Shown: piece after piece, positions 61,976 through 64,000 of the stretch
How positions within the stretch are numbered: the stretch's first letter is position 1
Layout of the letters: each line of letters begins with the position of its first letter
NCBI GenBank assembly: GCA_964655115.1
Contig: CAZZKM010000002.1
Span: 25,119 to 89,118, forward strand
Direction: 5' to 3'
Length of the DNA: 64,000 nucleotides
DNA from: ATZT02 sp964655115
GTDB taxonomy: Bacteria; Actinomycetota; Actinomycetes; S36-B12; UBA5976
Translations under genes and position numbers: made by a program
The notes under the pieces: generated by a model
The model's input: the letters and a program-made list of their open reading frames with translations, nothing else
The model's database searches: none
What the model was told of the DNA's origin: nothing

Positions 61976-63268
61976 CTAGTTTTCGCCTTCTACTCTCATA
62001 TAATCAGAAATTTCTTTTACAGAATCAAGATTTTTTAATTCCTCAAGAGTTTTTGCTAAATCTTTTTCCAATGCCTTATGTGTTTTTATTACCAATTGAG
62101 CATCATTTACTAAGCCATCTTGTCTAACAGTTTCAATTGAAACATTATGATCAGCAATTTTTTGACTAATTTGAGCTAACACACCTGGCTTGTCAGCAAC
62201 TTGTAGAGAAATATAGTAACTAGTTTGCGCCTGACCAATTGGTTTTATTTCAAGATCTGCATAAATACTTTCACCAGGTCCACGATTGCCACTCATTTTG
62301 TTTCGAGCAACAGCAACCACATCACCTAAAACAGCTGATGCAGTTGGCGCTCCACCTGCACCTTGTCCATAAAACATTAAAGATCCTGCAGCTTCTGCAA
62401 CTACGAAAACTGCATTAAAAGCTTCTCGCACACTTGCTAAAGGATGACTCCTTGGAATCATTGCTGGATGAACTCTTACTACCACTGAATCATCATCTAA
62501 TCTTTCAGAAATTGCTAACAATTTAATTACATAGCCCATTTCTTTAGCAGCCAAAACATCATTTGCTGAAACTTTAGTAATTCCTTCCACAAACACATCA
62601 TCAATTGTGACTCGAGTGTGAAATGCAAGTTGAGCTAAAATTGCAGCTTTTGCTGCAGCATCATGACCTTCAACATCTGCAGTTGGATCTGCTTCGGCAT
62701 AACCAAGTTTTTGTGCCTCTAGTAATGCATCTTTAAAGCTTGCACCAGTTTCATCCATCTTGGTAAGAATGTAATTAGTTGTTCCATTAACAATTCCTAA
62801 AACTTTTTTAACTTTATCTCCAACTAATGATTCTCTTAATGGTCTTAATAATGGAATGGCTCCTGCAACACTTGCTTCAAAATAAAGGTCAACATTATTT
62901 TTTTCAGCCGCTGCATATAAAGTGGCTCCATCTTTGGCAAGTAATTCTTTATTCGCGGTAACCACACTGATGCCTCTAGACATAGCATCCAGAATGTGAG
63001 TTCTGGCAGGTTCAATTCCTCCTATTACTTCAACCAAAATATCTATATCTTTAGCAATTAATTCTGAAATATTGCTGGTGATTAATTCTTTAGGAATACC
63101 TGGTCTTATTTTTGAAGAATCTTTAACACCTATTCCAACAAGTTGTAGTGGAGCACCACTTCTTGCTTTTAAGTCTTCTGCTTGATCAATAAGCAGTGAG
63201 GCAACTTTTGAACCAACAGTTCCTGCGCCAATTAGGGCAATACGTATTGGACGATTGTCATTTTTCAT
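61976..63268 (-). CDS. hom: Homoserine dehydrogenase
   Basis: A 430-residue enzyme of the aspartate pathway. RIALIGAGTVGSKVASLLID is the NAD(P) site, VVTANKELLAKDG and the catalytic GIVNGTTNYILTKM are present, and an ACT domain (YISLQVADKPGVLAQISQKIA, split) at the C terminus allows threonine feedback. The ATG has AAGGGA before it. No threonine leader peptide is visible in the 45-base divergent spacer. Confidence 0.96.
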   Translation of the reverse strand: MKNDNRPIRIALIGAGTVGSKVASLLIDQAEDLKARSGAPLQLVGIGVKDSSKIRPGIPKELITSNISELIAKDIDILVEVIGGIEPARTHILDAMSRGISVVTANKELLAKDGATLYAAAEKNNVDLYFEASVAGAIPLLRPLRESLVGDKVKKVLGIVNGTTNYILTKMDETGASFKDALLEAQKLGYAEADPTADVEGHDAAAKAAILAQLAFHTRVTIDDVFVEGITKVSANDVLAAKEMGYVIKLLAISERLDDDSVVVRVHPAMIPRSHPLASVREAFNAVFVVAEAAGSLMFYGQGAGGAPTASAVLGDVVAVARNKMSGNRGPGESIYADLEIKPIGQAQTSYYISLQVADKPGVLAQISQKIADHNVSIETVRQDGLVNDAQLVIKTHKALEKDLAKTLEELKNLDSVKEISDYMRVEGEN

Positions 63269-63313
63269 GAATATCGTCCCTTTTTAGAAGTAGGTATATC
63301 TAAGTCTCTCACT

Positions 63314-64000
63314 ATGTATGTGGTGCAATGTGGTGTGGCCACTGAAGTTAAGCAAATAACCAGCAAAGTTTGGATTGCCCTAACCACTGTTTATATCGTT
63401 TGGGGATCAACTTATTTAGGAATTGCATTAGTTATTGAGTCTGCTCCTCCACTGACATCAATGGGAATTAGATTCATTGCCGCAGGATTAATTTTGGCAA
63501 TCATTCTTTCTATTTTTAAATCCAAGAAAATTATGAAAATAAAAAGAAATGAATTAATTTCTTCAATATTTTTAGGCGGGTTATTACTTGGATTTGGAAT
63601 TGGAAATTTAACATTAGCTGAACGTTTCGTTCCATCAGGAATTGCTGCATTAATAATTGCTGCCCTTCCTATTTGGGTAACAATTTTTCAATCTTTAGTT
63701 GGAATTAAACACAAAAGAATTACTCTTTTTGGAATTTTTATTGGTCTTGTTGGGGTTGCTCTTGTAGTTTTACCGGGAGGAACTGGTCCTGCACCTGGAG
63801 CCGATCCTTCAAAAGTTAAATTCTGGATGTTTATGATTCTAATTGGAAATATTGCTTGGGCTTTTGGAACATTTATGACTCAAAGAATTCCAATTCCAAA
63901 AGATCCATTTGTTTTAACATCTTATGAAATGTTATTTGGCGGTATTGCTTTAACAATTGCCGGTTTTTTTAGAGGAGAAAAAGTTAATTTAGAAGTTATT
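63314..64000 (+). CDS. EamA/DMT-family transporter, partial
   Basis: A 229-residue part, open at the right edge. VYIVWGSTYLGIALVIESAPPL is the EamA first helix, and helices follow with GIRFIAAGLILAI, GNLTLAERFVPSGIAALI, LPIWVTIFQSLVG and IFIGLVGVALVVLPGG, matching RhaT/YedA-like metabolite exporters; WAFGTFMTQRI starts the second EamA repeat. Several in-frame starts (ATG 63314, GTG 63320, 63323, 63335) are possible. It is divergent from hom, so export of a threonine-related compound is conceivable but unproven. Confidence 0.88.
   Translation, partial: MYVVQCGVATEVKQITSKVWIALTTVYIVWGSTYLGIALVIESAPPLTSMGIRFIAAGLILAIILSIFKSKKIMKIKRNELISSIFLGGLLLGFGIGNLTLAERFVPSGIAALIIAALPIWVTIFQSLVGIKHKRITLFGIFIGLVGVALVVLPGGTGPAPGADPSKVKFWMFMILIGNIAWAFGTFMTQRIPIPKDPFVLTSYEMLFGGIALTIAGFFRGEKVNLEVI

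Noticed and set aside
63269..63313. Threonine attenuator before hom
   Set aside because: The spacer is only 45 bases, with no Thr-rich frame and no terminator.
1..64000. CRISPR arrays, insertion sequences, prophage genes, rRNA genes
   Set aside because: No direct repeat arrays, transposase or phage frames, or rRNA motifs were seen on either strand.

Overview
The window is one dense stretch of an AT-rich actinobacterial chromosome, apparently a scaffold from an assembled or binned genome because it carries a run of exactly 100 N. The class assignment rests on NucS/EndoMS in place of MutS/MutL, a SepIVA-like coiled coil beside coaD, an HU with a lysine-rich tail, a BldC-type regulator, a stand-alone Lrp/AsnC sensor domain, a Rho with an Arg/Asp-rich N-terminal insertion, MurA with Asp instead of the usual Cys, and gene order close to Mycobacterium. 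The low G+C, tiny spacers and very short convergent ends fit a streamlined planktonic lineage such as Nanopelagicales (acI). That lineage is an inference, not something a marker gene here proves.

Layout. 1-4.9 kb: smc (cut by the window edge), mutM, rnc, rpmF, yceD, sepIVA, coaD, rsmD. 4.9-11.9 kb: recG, divergent rpmB, thiL, a small Lrp/AsnC sensor, ddl, gpsA, plsC and hupB. 12-31 kb: a branched-chain amino acid block (leuD, leuC, cimA, ilvE, leuB, leuA, ilvC, ilvN, ilvB, ilvD) with tRNA-Glu, lldD, tRNA-Gln, gltX, serA, a DUF2256 gene and trhO among it. 31-38.6 kb: gatB, gatA, gatC, ligA, mnmA and a cysteine desulfurase. 38.6-44.7 kb: a thioredoxin-TPR protein, a hydrolase, two conserved small proteins, nucS, cobO, murA and two regulators. 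44.7-52.9 kb: yqeY and the whole F1Fo ATP synthase operon with two accessory membrane proteins. 52.9-63.3 kb: wecA, glyA, tsaC, prmC, prfA, rpmE, rho, thrB, thrC, hom. The window ends inside an EamA-type exporter gene. Most genes are on the minus strand.

The most interesting content is regulatory and too small for ordinary gene calling. Three separate branched-chain units each have a tiny leader peptide whose run of three identical residues matches the end product: Ile-Ile-Ile before cimA, Leu-Leu-Leu before leuA, and Val-Val-Val (plus Leu) before ilvB. Two of the three are followed by a clear intrinsic terminator, and the third by mutually exclusive hairpins. The set looks like codon-matched ribosome-mediated attenuation, with citramalate synthase as the isoleucine-controlled branch point. 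All seven convergent gene pairs are abutting or overlapping, and three of them share one four-base sequence as both stop codons. No CRISPR array, insertion sequence, prophage or rRNA gene was seen.
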